Both the position numbers and the translations under genes were made by a program. Shown here one piece after another: positions 7,654 to 15,377 of a stretch of DNA of 32,334 nucleotides; position 1 is the stretch's first letter; every line of letters begins with the position of its first letter. The notes beneath the pieces were generated by a model. That model was not told the DNA's origin, ran no database searches, and saw only the letters and a program-made list of their open reading frames with translations. The DNA is from an uncultured Lachnospiraceae bacterium (lineage in GTDB: Bacteria > Bacillota > Clostridia > Lachnospirales > Lachnospiraceae): contig CAJTTU010000024.1 of the NCBI GenBank assembly GCA_910579325.1, positions 9,765 through 42,098 on the forward strand, read 5' to 3'.

Positions 7654-8262
7654 TTATAGCTTTCCCATCGCTTCCTTTTTACAGGCGAGCATATTAATGG
7701 CCTGGGGCAGGATAATCCATTCGGCCTGCTCCATCACCCGGCGCTGCAAAAGCTCCGGCGTGTCTCCCGGCTCCACCTCCACTGCCTTCTGTAAGATAAT
7801 CGGACCGGTGTCGGTCCCCTCGTCCACAAAGTGAACCGTTGCCCCCGTCACTTTCACCCCTCTTTCCAACGCGGCCTCATGGACTTTCAGACCATAATAA
7901 CCCACGCCGCAGAAGGATGGAATCAGGGAAGGATGGACATTAATGATCCGACCCGGATAAGTCCTCACCATCTCCGGTGGAATCTTCACCAGATATCCGG
8001 CCAGCACAATCAAATCCGGCTGATATTCCGCCAGCTTTTCTATCAGTGCCCGGTGAAATTCCTCCCTCGTCTCATAAGCAGCCGGAGAGACGCAAGCCGC
8101 GTCAATGCCGTTGGCTTTGGCCCTAGCCAGGGCATAAGCCCCTTCATTGTTGCTGATCACCACGGACAGCTCCGTATTTTTCACCGTCCCTGCCTTGATG
8201 GCGTCTATAATCGCCTGCAGGTTGGTTCCCCCGCCGGATACCAGTACCGCCGCCCTTAACAT
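7654..8262 (-). CDS. purN: Phosphoribosylglycinamide formyltransferase PurN
   Basis: PurN transfers a formyl group from 10-formyltetrahydrofolate to glycinamide ribonucleotide, step three of purine synthesis. The 202-residue protein starts with the usual LVSGGGTNLQAIIDA. The catalytic Asn and His are in INVHPSLIPSF and the catalytic Asp in the region HFVDEGTDTGPI. Its ATG overlaps the purM stop codon (ATGTTAA), which implies translational coupling. The family usually reads GKG-like after the HPSLLP motif; here it is SFCGVGYYG, which still fits. Confidence 0.95.
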   Translation of the reverse strand: MLRAAVLVSGGGTNLQAIIDAIKAGTVKNTELSVVISNNEGAYALARAKANGIDAACVSPAAYETREEFHRALIEKLAEYQPDLIVLAGYLVKIPPEMVRTYPGRIINVHPSLIPSFCGVGYYGLKVHEAALERGVKVTGATVHFVDEGTDTGPIILQKAVEVEPGDTPELLQRRVMEQAEWIILPQAINMLACKKEAMGKL

Positions 8263-9281
8263 AAGACAACTCCTTTTTCGCCCGCTTTTACGGAGCCGAT
8301 CACGTAAGGGGTTTCGCCGGCCGCTTTGATGGCTTCCATGGCTGCGTCTTTTGCCGCCGGGTCCACGGCTACCACCATACCGATACCCATATTAAAGGTA
8401 TTGTACATGGCGTGTTCTTCCACCTGACCCCGTTCCGCGATCAGGGCGAAAATGGGAGGCACCGGATAGCTGGACTTCTCGATCACCGCGCAAATGCCCT
8501 CCGGCAGCATTCTGGGTACATTTTCATAAAAACCGCCGCCGGTGATATGGCTGCAGGCCTTCACCCGCACCCCTGCGTCTTTCAGCGCTTTCAGTGCCTT
8601 TACATAGATTTTGGTCGGCGCCAGCAGCACGTCGCCCAGAGTTCCGCCCAGGCTGTCATAATAAGTAGACAGACTTTCCTTTGTCATGTCAAACACCTTC
8701 CGCACCAGAGAAAAACCGTTGCTGTGAACGCCGGAGGACGCCATACCGATCAGCACGTCTCCTTCTTTTAAGTCCGCTCCGCTGATCAGGTTCTTCTCGT
8801 CCGCCACGCCCACCGCAAAGCCGGCCAGGTCATACTCGTCCACAGGGTAAAATCCCGGCATCTCCGCCGTCTCACCGCCGATCAGCGCGGCGCCTGCCTG
8901 ACGGCAGCCCTCTGCCACGCCGCTTACAATCTCGGCTATTTTTTCCGGATCATTTTTGCCGCAGGCTATGTAATCCAGGAAAAACAACGGTTCTCCTCCC
9001 GCGCAGGCCACATCGTTGACACACATGGCCACACAATCGATGCCGATGGTATTATGCCTGTCCATCAGAAAGGCCAATTTCAACTTCGTTCCCACGCCGT
9101 CCGTTCCCGACAGCAGAACGGGCTTTTCCATATTTTTAAAACTTTCCATAGAAAACGCGCCGGAAAAACCGCCCAGTCCGGACAGCACCTCCGGCCTCAT
9201 GGTAGTCTGTACATGCTTCTTCATCAATTCCACTGACTTATAGCCAGCCTCGATATCCACTCCGGAATTTTTATAATCCAC
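8256..9281 (-). CDS. purM: Phosphoribosylformylglycinamidine cyclo-ligase PurM
   Basis: PurM closes the imidazole ring to form aminoimidazole ribonucleotide using ATP. The 341-residue protein has family hallmarks: DYKNSGVDIEAGYKSVELMK at the start, LLSGTDGVGTKLKLA for nucleotide binding, GETAEMPGFY, and SSGVHSNGFSLVRKV. The start codon is GTG at 9281, chosen because AGGAGG from the intercistronic repeat sits directly ahead of it and the family N-terminus matches. It is 42 bases downstream of purE and overlaps purN at its 3' end. Confidence 0.96.
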   Translation of the reverse strand: MDYKNSGVDIEAGYKSVELMKKHVQTTMRPEVLSGLGGFSGAFSMESFKNMEKPVLLSGTDGVGTKLKLAFLMDRHNTIGIDCVAMCVNDVACAGGEPLFFLDYIACGKNDPEKIAEIVSGVAEGCRQAGAALIGGETAEMPGFYPVDEYDLAGFAVGVADEKNLISGADLKEGDVLIGMASSGVHSNGFSLVRKVFDMTKESLSTYYDSLGGTLGDVLLAPTKIYVKALKALKDAGVRVKACSHITGGGFYENVPRMLPEGICAVIEKSSYPVPPIFALIAERGQVEEHAMYNTFNMGIGMVVAVDPAAKDAAMEAIKAAGETPYVIGSVKAGEKGVVLC

Positions 9282-9288
9282 AATCGTT

Positions 9289-9318
9289 CCTCCTAATCGA
9301 GTTCCTCTACAGTCCTCT
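9289..9318 (-). repeat. Intercistronic repeat, copy 4 (before purM)
   Basis: On the minus strand the unit reads AGAGGACTGTAGAGGAACTC followed by GATTAGGAGG. The terminal AGGAGG is the purM ribosome-binding site. It fills nearly the whole gap between purE and purM. Confidence 0.75.
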
Positions 9319-9323
9319 TGTTT

Positions 9324-9839
9324 TTACATCTGTTTCAGATATTCCGCATACCCGATATCCGCAACCTTTTCCGCTTTCTTTTTCACGGAAGTTTTCATGT
9401 TCTCACTGTAAGCCGCCAGCTTTTCCGACAGCTCCTCATCCCCGATGGCCAGCATCTTCATGGCCAGCAGGGCCGCGTTCACCGCGCCGTCGATGGCCAC
9501 CGTGGCCACAGGTACGCCTGGCGGCGTCATCACGATGGAATACAAAGCGTCCTGGCCGCCGAAGTATTTTGAATGCAGCGGTACGCCGATCACCGGAAGC
9601 GTAGTCAGCGCCGCCAGCATCCCCGGAAGGGCTGCGGCCCATCCCGCGCCTGAGATAATCGCTTTCAGACCTCTTTCCTTTGCGCTTCTGGCATACTCCA
9701 CCATCTCGTCCGGCGTCCTGTGCGCGGAAATAATCGTCAGTTCATAAGGTACGCCGAAATCATCCAGCGTCTTTGCCGCTTTCTGCATCACTGCCAGGTC
9801 CGAATCACTGCCCATTACAATGCCAATTACTGGTTTCAT
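9324..9839 (-). CDS. purE: 5-(carboxyamino)imidazole ribonucleotide mutase PurE
   Basis: PurE moves the carboxyl group of N5-CAIR to give CAIR in purine synthesis. The 171-residue protein has MGSDSDLAVM for phosphate binding and the active-site SAHRTPDEM motif, as in class I PurE, rather than the SAHKTAE of class II. The glycine loop reads GAGWAAALPGM where the E. coli enzyme has GAGGAAHLPGM, so a His common in other members is Ala here. Class I normally works with PurK, but purK is not in this window. AGGAGG from the repeat lies just upstream of the ATG. First gene of the purE-M-N-D run. Confidence 0.94.
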   Translation of the reverse strand: MKPVIGIVMGSDSDLAVMQKAAKTLDDFGVPYELTIISAHRTPDEMVEYARSAKERGLKAIISGAGWAAALPGMLAALTTLPVIGVPLHSKYFGGQDALYSIVMTPPGVPVATVAIDGAVNAALLAMKMLAIGDEELSEKLAAYSENMKTSVKKKAEKVADIGYAEYLKQM

Positions 9840-9847
9840 CTCTCATT

Positions 9848-9878
9848 CCTCCTAAATTGAGTTCCGCTACAGTTCCTT
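9848..9878 (-). repeat. Intercistronic repeat, copy 5 (before purE)
   Basis: On the minus strand the unit reads AAGGAACTGTAGCGGAACTC followed by AATTTAGGAGG. It overlaps the last codons of the upstream M29 gene: the TAG within CTGTAGCGG is that gene's stop codon. Its AGGAGG is the purE ribosome site. Confidence 0.75.
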
Positions 9879-11990
9879 ATTTAATTCCTCTGTCCCCGGC
9901 AGCACGAACCGGCCGCCCTTAACGATTTCAATCCGGCTGCCGTCGGCCCGGATTCCTGTGATCGTATCCAGCTCATCGTAGGGCAGGGTAATATCGGTGT
10001 GGCATCCGAAATATGCCTCCTTCGGATTTGTCTTCCTGAGAATGGAAATCTCATTGTCCTTTGCCACGATTTCCTTCCCGTCCGGATTATAAACCCTGCG
10101 CTCTTCCCCGTTGCTGTAACAGGTATCCCCAAAAGCGAAATGGGGGCCTGTCTTTTCCGCGATCAGAATTTTCAGCTTATCAAAAATACCGTATTTTTTC
10201 GCCATCCGGTAAGCCGCCGTATTGGTACCGATGGCAAATTCACCTATGGGCAGCGTCCGGTGATGATGAAGAATCGTTTCCCGCACCAGCGCTTTCCCTT
10301 CTTCCTCCGTGGAAAAACTACCGCAGCCATACTCTTCCACCATGCCGTCTTTCACCTGAAACCAGATATCCTTATAATAAACTCCTTCTATATACAGTTC
10401 TTTTACATGGAGACGGCCTTCCGTTTCCTTCAGCACAGGAGAGGTGAACACCTCCCCCAGCGGAATATTCACGTCCGCCAGACAGTTCTCAAATTTTGTC
10501 TGCGCCAGAGGATCCTCTAACTCCCGCAGAGCCACGGTAAGAGAGGTTTCATTGCCCTCCCGGCCCTTAATCTCCACCTGATCACACTGATCCAGCGCCT
10601 GAATGATTCTTTCCTGCACCTGTCCGTACAGCTCATAATCCAGATTATTCAGCCGGATCGTCTCGTCAAAAATCTTCTCAAAGTCTTTGCCGATAGCCGG
10701 AACCGGGTAAGAGATAATCGTAAAACTGCGTTCTTCCCCGTTAATATACTGATAGGTGATCCTGGCCGCTTCCTGCTGCATCTGTACCAGCAGTTTCAGC
10801 TGCCAGTCCTCATAAAATGCCGCTTCCGTTTTGTTGACCGGCGTAAAGTTCTCCTCGCCGAAGATTTCCATCACCGCCGGCCCCGCCATGCCTGCGGCCA
10901 GACTTTTCCGTTTCTCAAAGGCCGTCCGCATCACCGACAGCTTCCGCTCTTTCAGATCCCCGTTCAAAAACAGTCCCAGATCACAGCGGTGATCATAATC
11001 GCACTGCTGACTGGGCGACGTGCCATAATAACCGATTTTGATATTGTCACGACGGTTCATCAGGTTCACCGGAGAACGGTACAGAACCGATCGAAGCCCC
11101 AGCTTTTCAAACTGATCGACAGCTTTGCGCACCACCCGTTCAAAGCCCAGACAGTACCGTACATCCACAAACTCCTTTTTCGACAGATCCACATGGGCCA
11201 GCTCAAAGCCTTTGCGGTAGCCTTCCGTATAAGTGGCCGCCATCGCCGTGATCGTTTCTTCCGGCAGACTGTTCAGATAACGGGCGGTTTCCAGTTCGTT
11301 TTCACTGACATACTCCCCGTACCGGTACAAATAACGGAGATCTTCCAAATTGCTGTCCGTCACAATATCCCGGGCAAAAGACAGCTCCGGATCCAGAAGC
11401 TCCCGGTTTCTGTAATCCACCGTCACATCGCAGTAATCGCTGAAAAAATAATAAAGGGCTTTTTGCACTTCCGGCTCGCCGCCGCCATCTTCCAGTATGC
11501 AAAAAACCTCCATAAAAATTTCGCAGCAGATGGTCATGTCCAGCAGACGATCCTCCGCGGCATAGACGATCATGCCTCTGATCTCCATATATAAACAAGA
11601 GAGCAGCCGACCCATACCTGTTCCCAGCCGGCCGGCCGCATAGGCCGGATTGGCATAACTGCGTTCATAAGCGCCCCCGGTAATATCCCCGTAAAGCTTT
11701 TCATTATATTCCTGAAGTCTTTCTAAAGACAGCTCCTCAAACCGCCCTGATCGCCTTTCCTCACCATACTGAACAACGGTCAGGATAAACCCGGCGGTTC
11801 TCCTGAAAAAATCGCTGTAAAAAAGAGCTTTTTTCTCATCTGACAGTTCTTCTTTTGTACCTGTAATCGGGTCTGAGATTTCTTCCGTTCCGGCAATCTC
11901 TCTGATTCGTTCCAATACCAGCCGGAATCGTTCTTCCTCGAAGCTGCAGTCTTCTTCATATTCCTGCTCTGACATTTTTCTGTCACACAT
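9867..11990 (-). CDS. M29-family (aminopeptidase T/PepS-like) metallopeptidase with long N-terminal extension
   Basis: The C-terminal half (about residues 290-700) resembles M29 aminopeptidases, which use a two-metal site to remove N-terminal residues. Visible motifs are NCLADVNIPLGEVFTSPV, IGEFAIGTNTAAY and GPHFAFGDTCY, which hold the typical Glu and His metal ligands. The 707-residue product is much longer than the roughly 410 residues of standard M29 enzymes; the N-terminal 280 residues are acidic and helical with no domain I recognise. The frame extends 26 codons upstream, but ATG 11990 has AGAGG just ahead and is preferred. Its stop codon lies in the intercistronic repeat before purE, so it may be cotranscribed with the purine genes, though the functions look unrelated. 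Confidence 0.8.
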   Translation of the reverse strand: MCDRKMSEQEYEEDCSFEEERFRLVLERIREIAGTEEISDPITGTKEELSDEKKALFYSDFFRRTAGFILTVVQYGEERRSGRFEELSLERLQEYNEKLYGDITGGAYERSYANPAYAAGRLGTGMGRLLSCLYMEIRGMIVYAAEDRLLDMTICCEIFMEVFCILEDGGGEPEVQKALYYFFSDYCDVTVDYRNRELLDPELSFARDIVTDSNLEDLRYLYRYGEYVSENELETARYLNSLPEETITAMAATYTEGYRKGFELAHVDLSKKEFVDVRYCLGFERVVRKAVDQFEKLGLRSVLYRSPVNLMNRRDNIKIGYYGTSPSQQCDYDHRCDLGLFLNGDLKERKLSVMRTAFEKRKSLAAGMAGPAVMEIFGEENFTPVNKTEAAFYEDWQLKLLVQMQQEAARITYQYINGEERSFTIISYPVPAIGKDFEKIFDETIRLNNLDYELYGQVQERIIQALDQCDQVEIKGREGNETSLTVALRELEDPLAQTKFENCLADVNIPLGEVFTSPVLKETEGRLHVKELYIEGVYYKDIWFQVKDGMVEEYGCGSFSTEEEGKALVRETILHHHRTLPIGEFAIGTNTAAYRMAKKYGIFDKLKILIAEKTGPHFAFGDTCYSNGEERRVYNPDGKEIVAKDNEISILRKTNPKEAYFGCHTDITLPYDELDTITGIRADGSRIEIVKGGRFVLPGTEELNKEL

Positions 11991-12095
11991 ATTTTCCTCT
12001 TTCCTGACGTGCCCGGTCCGTCGTCCGGACAGATTCGAATGTTCACTGCCGGACTTCGCTCTCCTCATTTCCTCTGCCGCCCGGCGTCAGTGTTT

Positions 12096-12467
12096 TTACG
12101 GCAAAAACAATCCGACTCCATATATGGCTGCCAGCACGATAAAAACGGCCGCATTGGCAACGCAGCCCGCAAGACCTGCCGTCTGCCGTTTTTCTTCCCT
12201 GTCATACTTTCCTTTAATACCCAGCCACAATCCGAAAATAGCCGTTGGCATACCGCACAGCCCCAATCCCGCACAGCGTTCCGGGACGGCACCCCCTGTC
12301 AGAACGGAGGGCACAATACCTGCCGCGGCCAAAGCGACTGCAGCGACCGCCGTCACACAGGAAAAAAGTGAAAAGGGCGAAAAGGCCCTGTCAGTCTGCG
12401 CGCCGCTTCCGGTATATTCTCCGGTTTCCTCCTGCAGATATCTTGCCCTAACCTTTCTACGTTTCAT
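12096..12467 (-). CDS. Small three-segment membrane protein, unknown function
   Basis: The 123-residue product has a basic cytosolic N-terminus (MKRRKVRARY), then three likely membrane segments at about residues 33-55, 66-86 and 99-121. Glycine-rich turns (GLGLCGMPTAIFGLWLGIKG) separate the second and third. The layout recalls small DUF6142-type proteins of Lachnospiraceae, but I cannot confirm the family. AAGGG lies a few bases before the ATG. It is 19 bases after the VanZ-like gene and probably shares its transcript. Confidence 0.7.
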   Translation of the reverse strand: MKRRKVRARYLQEETGEYTGSGAQTDRAFSPFSLFSCVTAVAAVALAAAGIVPSVLTGGAVPERCAGLGLCGMPTAIFGLWLGIKGKYDREEKRQTAGLAGCVANAAVFIVLAAIYGVGLFLP

Positions 12468-12486
12468 AGAACCCTTCCATTTCCCT

Positions 12487-12963
12487 CTATTTCCGCTCCG
12501 CTTTCTTTTCGGACTTTTTCTTCTCGTTCCGGCTCAGGAACCGGTACAGAATAAAACCGATCAGTCCGCCCAGCATATTCAGAAAGATATCATCCACGTC
12601 AAAAGAGCCTACGCGGAATAACAGCTGAACGGACTCTATCATAAGACTGAGCAAGAATGTATAAAATACCAGATGATATCCCTTTCTGGCCGGAGCCGCC
12701 AGAATCGGCAGCCACATTCCGAAAGGAACAAAAACAGCCACATTCCCTGCGAGATTTATGACTGAATAGATACCAAGAGCACGAAAATGACGGATATAGC
12801 GTCCGATCTCCCGAAACGGCACCAGATTATACCGGTAAATCCGATCCGAATCTGCCCTTCCAAACTGCTCGGCAAAAAAAACAAGGTAAAGAAGAAATCC
12901 CAGATAGACCGTAAAACACAGCCACTCTACCCACCCGGCCTGAGATTTATCACTTTTCCTCAT
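12487..12963 (-). CDS. VanZ-like family membrane protein
   Basis: This 158-residue protein matches the VanZ-like fold. It has four to five membrane segments, the conserved VNLAGNVAVFVPFGMWLPIL block around residues 65-85, and the C-terminal SFDVDDIFLNMLGGLIGFILY block. VanZ confers low teicoplanin resistance in van operons, but most family members are of unknown function and no van genes are nearby. The ribosome site is weak; the start lies 4 bases after a small membrane protein gene, so translation is probably coupled. A basic, Lys-rich tail ends it. Confidence 0.85.
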   Translation of the reverse strand: MRKSDKSQAGWVEWLCFTVYLGFLLYLVFFAEQFGRADSDRIYRYNLVPFREIGRYIRHFRALGIYSVINLAGNVAVFVPFGMWLPILAAPARKGYHLVFYTFLLSLMIESVQLLFRVGSFDVDDIFLNMLGGLIGFILYRFLSRNEKKKSEKKAERK

Positions 12964-12967
12964 CCGG

Positions 12968-13120
12968 CTAAAACGTAATTTGCGATTTTCTCTTCAACAA
13001 AATGCCTCCGTTGACAATACAGCCGATACCGGTGCTGATCCCCACCACCAGAATTACGATTCCCATGGCGACGCTCCATCCGCCGGTACGGTTCATGGTT
13101 TTATAAATTTTTTCTCCCAT
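12968..13120 (-). CDS. 50-residue single-span membrane protein
   Basis: This short gene begins with ATG at 13120, preceded by a strong GGAGG six bases away. The product starts MGEKIYKTMNRTGGW, has one hydrophobic segment at about residues 16-42 containing repeated Gly, and ends with a basic KRKSQ tail. It lies 28 bases after pyrE and 4 bases before the VanZ-like gene, which supports it being real. Similar tiny membrane proteins are common in Lachnospiraceae; the function is unknown. Confidence 0.7.
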   Translation of the reverse strand: MGEKIYKTMNRTGGWSVAMGIVILVVGISTGIGCIVNGGILLKRKSQITF

Positions 13121-13148
13121 CCAACACCTCCGATTATTCAGCCTGTAG

Positions 13149-13823
13149 TTACTTTACTCCATATACCTCATAATATGCGTCGATCGCCTGCTTCAAACTG
13201 TCGTCAATAATCATTTTTCCCTTATAAGGACGATTATATAAGTGCCGAATCACTTCTTCCATCGTCACGATCGCGGTTGTCCTGAAACCATACTTCTCCG
13301 AGATCTCCGTCAATGCGGTTCTGGTTCCCTGGCCCCGCTCCATACGGTCCACACTCACTACCAGCCCCAGCGCCTTTACGTCGCCCTGCGCCCTGATAAT
13401 CGGCAGCGTCTCGCCGATGGAGGTTCCCGCCGTGGTCACATCCTCGATAATCACCACCCGGTCGCCGTCCCCGATGGGACTTCCCAGCAGAATTCCCTTG
13501 TCACCGTGATCTTTTACCTCTTTTCGGTTCGAACAGTAACGGATTTCGGCGCCGTACCGGTCGCTTAAGGCCATGCTGGCCGCAACCGTCAGCGGAATTC
13601 CTTTGTAAGCAGGTCCGAACAGCACGTCAAAATCCGTTCCGAAAGCGCCGTAAATCGCTTTCGCATAATACTCTCCCAGCTTTTTCAGCTGCGCTCCGGT
13701 TCTGTAAAATCCCGTATTGATAAAAAACGGGGTTTTTCTCCCACTCTTTGTCACAAAGTCGCCAAATTTCAGCACTTCGCAGTCTACCATGAATTCGATG
13801 AACTCTCTTTTGTACTGTTCCAT
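13149..13823 (-). CDS. pyrE: Orotate phosphoribosyltransferase PyrE
   Basis: PyrE joins orotate to PRPP to give orotidine 5'-phosphate in pyrimidine synthesis. The 224-residue protein has the type I PRTase signature VVIIEDVTTAGTSIGE, plus FGPAYKGIPL and the flexible loop RKEVKDHGDKG. The frame is open for another 58 codons upstream (to 13997), but ATG 13823 matches the family N-terminus MEQYKREFIEFM and has AAGGAG at about 12 bases. No other pyrimidine genes are in the window; it sits between truA and small membrane protein genes. Confidence 0.95.
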   Translation of the reverse strand: MEQYKREFIEFMVDCEVLKFGDFVTKSGRKTPFFINTGFYRTGAQLKKLGEYYAKAIYGAFGTDFDVLFGPAYKGIPLTVAASMALSDRYGAEIRYCSNRKEVKDHGDKGILLGSPIGDGDRVVIIEDVTTAGTSIGETLPIIRAQGDVKALGLVVSVDRMERGQGTRTALTEISEKYGFRTTAIVTMEEVIRHLYNRPYKGKMIIDDSLKQAIDAYYEVYGVK

Positions 13824-13965
13824 GTGATCCGATTCTCCTTCGTATACGGACATTTCAGCCTTAAATATCTTCCCAATTTTACCACAATTATCATTTATAT
13901 TCAACTGTTTTTGCTCTGCCATTTTGATCCTGTCCTCTGGCTTGTTCATATAATTTTTTCCAGAA

Positions 13966-14745
13966 TCAGACGGTCGAAACGACGGATGGCTCCTCATAAT
14001 ACACCTTTTCCAGCGTCAGCCCTTTTGCCGGCGCCAGCATGCCCGCCGCCTGCCGGTCCCGTGCCTTTAGAATCTGCTCCATTTCCTCCGGCTTCCTTTC
14101 GCCGGCGCCCACCTCATACAGCGTCCCGGCCAGAATGCGGACCATATTGTAGAGAAAGCCGTTTCCGGTGGCGATCATGCAGATCTCCTCTCCGGTCTGT
14201 TCCATACGCAGGCTGTAGATGCGGCGCACCGTGGATTTTTTCATCTGCCTGTTGGCACAGAAGCTTTTAAAATCATGCTCCCCCTCCAGAAACCTGGCCG
14301 CCCGCTCCATGTCCGGCACATAAAGCGGCGTCTTTTTCGCCGGAACCCATATATAATTACGATCAAACACAGGTTTCGTATCGCCCGTATAAATACGATA
14401 GCGGTAGGTTTTCGCCCTGGCGTTCAGACGGCTGTGAAATCGTCCGTCCGCTTCCGTTACGCTGACAACGGAAATGTCCGCAGGAAGATACTGATTCAGA
14501 TAGTCCCTGATCCCGGCACAGGACAGAGGCGTATCCATGCGGGCATTCGCCACCTGCCCCCGGGCATGAACGCCGGCGTCGGTTCTGCCTGAGCCCTGCA
14601 CCTCGATTTCCCCCTCCGGACAGCCGCACAGCTTCGCCAGCACAGCCTCCAGCCTGCCCTGTATGGTCCGCCCGGTATTCCTTTGCTTCTGCCAGCCGTC
14701 GTAACGGGTTCCGTCATATTGGATTAAAAATCTGTAATTTTTCAT
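13966..14745 (-). CDS. truA: tRNA pseudouridine(38-40) synthase TruA
   Basis: TruA converts uridines 38-40 of the tRNA anticodon arm to pseudouridine. The 259-residue protein contains the catalytic Asp in GSGRTDAGVHARGQVA, the N-terminal IQYDGTRYDGWQKQ block and the family's FLYNMVRILAGTL block near residue 210. Its ATG overlaps the stop codon of the GNAT gene upstream (ATGA), indicating coupling. Length is as expected. Confidence 0.96.
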   Translation of the reverse strand: MKNYRFLIQYDGTRYDGWQKQRNTGRTIQGRLEAVLAKLCGCPEGEIEVQGSGRTDAGVHARGQVANARMDTPLSCAGIRDYLNQYLPADISVVSVTEADGRFHSRLNARAKTYRYRIYTGDTKPVFDRNYIWVPAKKTPLYVPDMERAARFLEGEHDFKSFCANRQMKKSTVRRIYSLRMEQTGEEICMIATGNGFLYNMVRILAGTLYEVGAGERKPEEMEQILKARDRQAAGMLAPAKGLTLEKVYYEEPSVVSTV

Positions 14746-15188
14746 TGGCTTCGTCTTTTCATCTCAAAATAAGGCAGCGTCTCATAGCCGCATTTTTCAT
14801 AAACCCGAATGGCTCTCTCGTTTTCTTTCTCCACCTCCAGCTTTAAAATCGCATCCGGATATTTCTCAGCCACGAAATCCAAAAAACCACTGCCGATCCC
14901 CTCTCCCCGGAAAGGCTCTCTGATATACAGATCCTCAATCCAGACACAGGGCTTCCCATACTCCGTGGAAAAGCTTTTCGCCACCATCCCATACCCGCAA
15001 AGCTTCTGTTCCACCTGGAACACATACCCCTCCAGATAAGGGCAGTCTCCGACGCAATGGTCGATATCCGCCTGAAACACCTCGGCGGATCCGTTGGTGG
15101 AAACCGCCGGGGACGCGTAAAACACCTTCATCATCTCGAAAATTTCCCTTCTGTCTTCTTCTGTCATTTCTCTTATTATCGTATGCAT
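14742..15188 (-). CDS. GNAT-family N-acetyltransferase
   Basis: GNAT enzymes move an acetyl group from acetyl-CoA to an amine. This 148-residue protein has the acetyl-CoA-binding motif A (REPFRGEGIGSGFLDF) and motif B (NERAIRVYEKCGYE). The acceptor cannot be read from the sequence. AAGGAG lies about 9 bases ahead of the ATG, and a sigma-A promoter is visible upstream. It forms the head of a likely transcript with truA. Confidence 0.88.
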   Translation of the reverse strand: MHTIIREMTEEDRREIFEMMKVFYASPAVSTNGSAEVFQADIDHCVGDCPYLEGYVFQVEQKLCGYGMVAKSFSTEYGKPCVWIEDLYIREPFRGEGIGSGFLDFVAEKYPDAILKLEVEKENERAIRVYEKCGYETLPYFEMKRRSQ

Positions 15189-15272
15189 CAGTCTGTCTCT
15201 CCTTATCTTTTTCCGATTTTATGCCATAACAGGAAACCCGCGAATATAAACCCACGGGACCGTTTAAACAAC

Positions 15273-15301
15273 ATTATACTAAACTTTTGCAATTTGTTCA
15301 A
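15273..15301 (-). promoter_or_regulatory. Predicted sigma-A promoter of the GNAT-truA genes
   Basis: On the minus strand TTGAAC (15301-15296) and a perfect TATAAT (15278-15273) are 17 bases apart, about 85 bases upstream of the GNAT start. Confidence 0.7.
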
Positions 15302-15333
15302 ATCCGGCAAAGTCAGAAACATAAATCATCACA

Positions 15334-15369
15334 GGGGAGCCGGTAACTCATATGAGTTACCGGCTCCCC
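15334..15369. terminator. Perfect 36-bp palindrome, likely terminator after the BCCT genes
   Basis: The arm GGGGAGCCGGTAACTCAT (15334-15351) is followed immediately by its exact reverse complement (15352-15369). It begins 8 bases past the BCCT stop codon. No T tract follows on the minus strand, so termination strength is uncertain; it could also protect the 3' end of the transcript. Confidence 0.65.
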
Positions 15370-15377
15370 CAGGTCGA

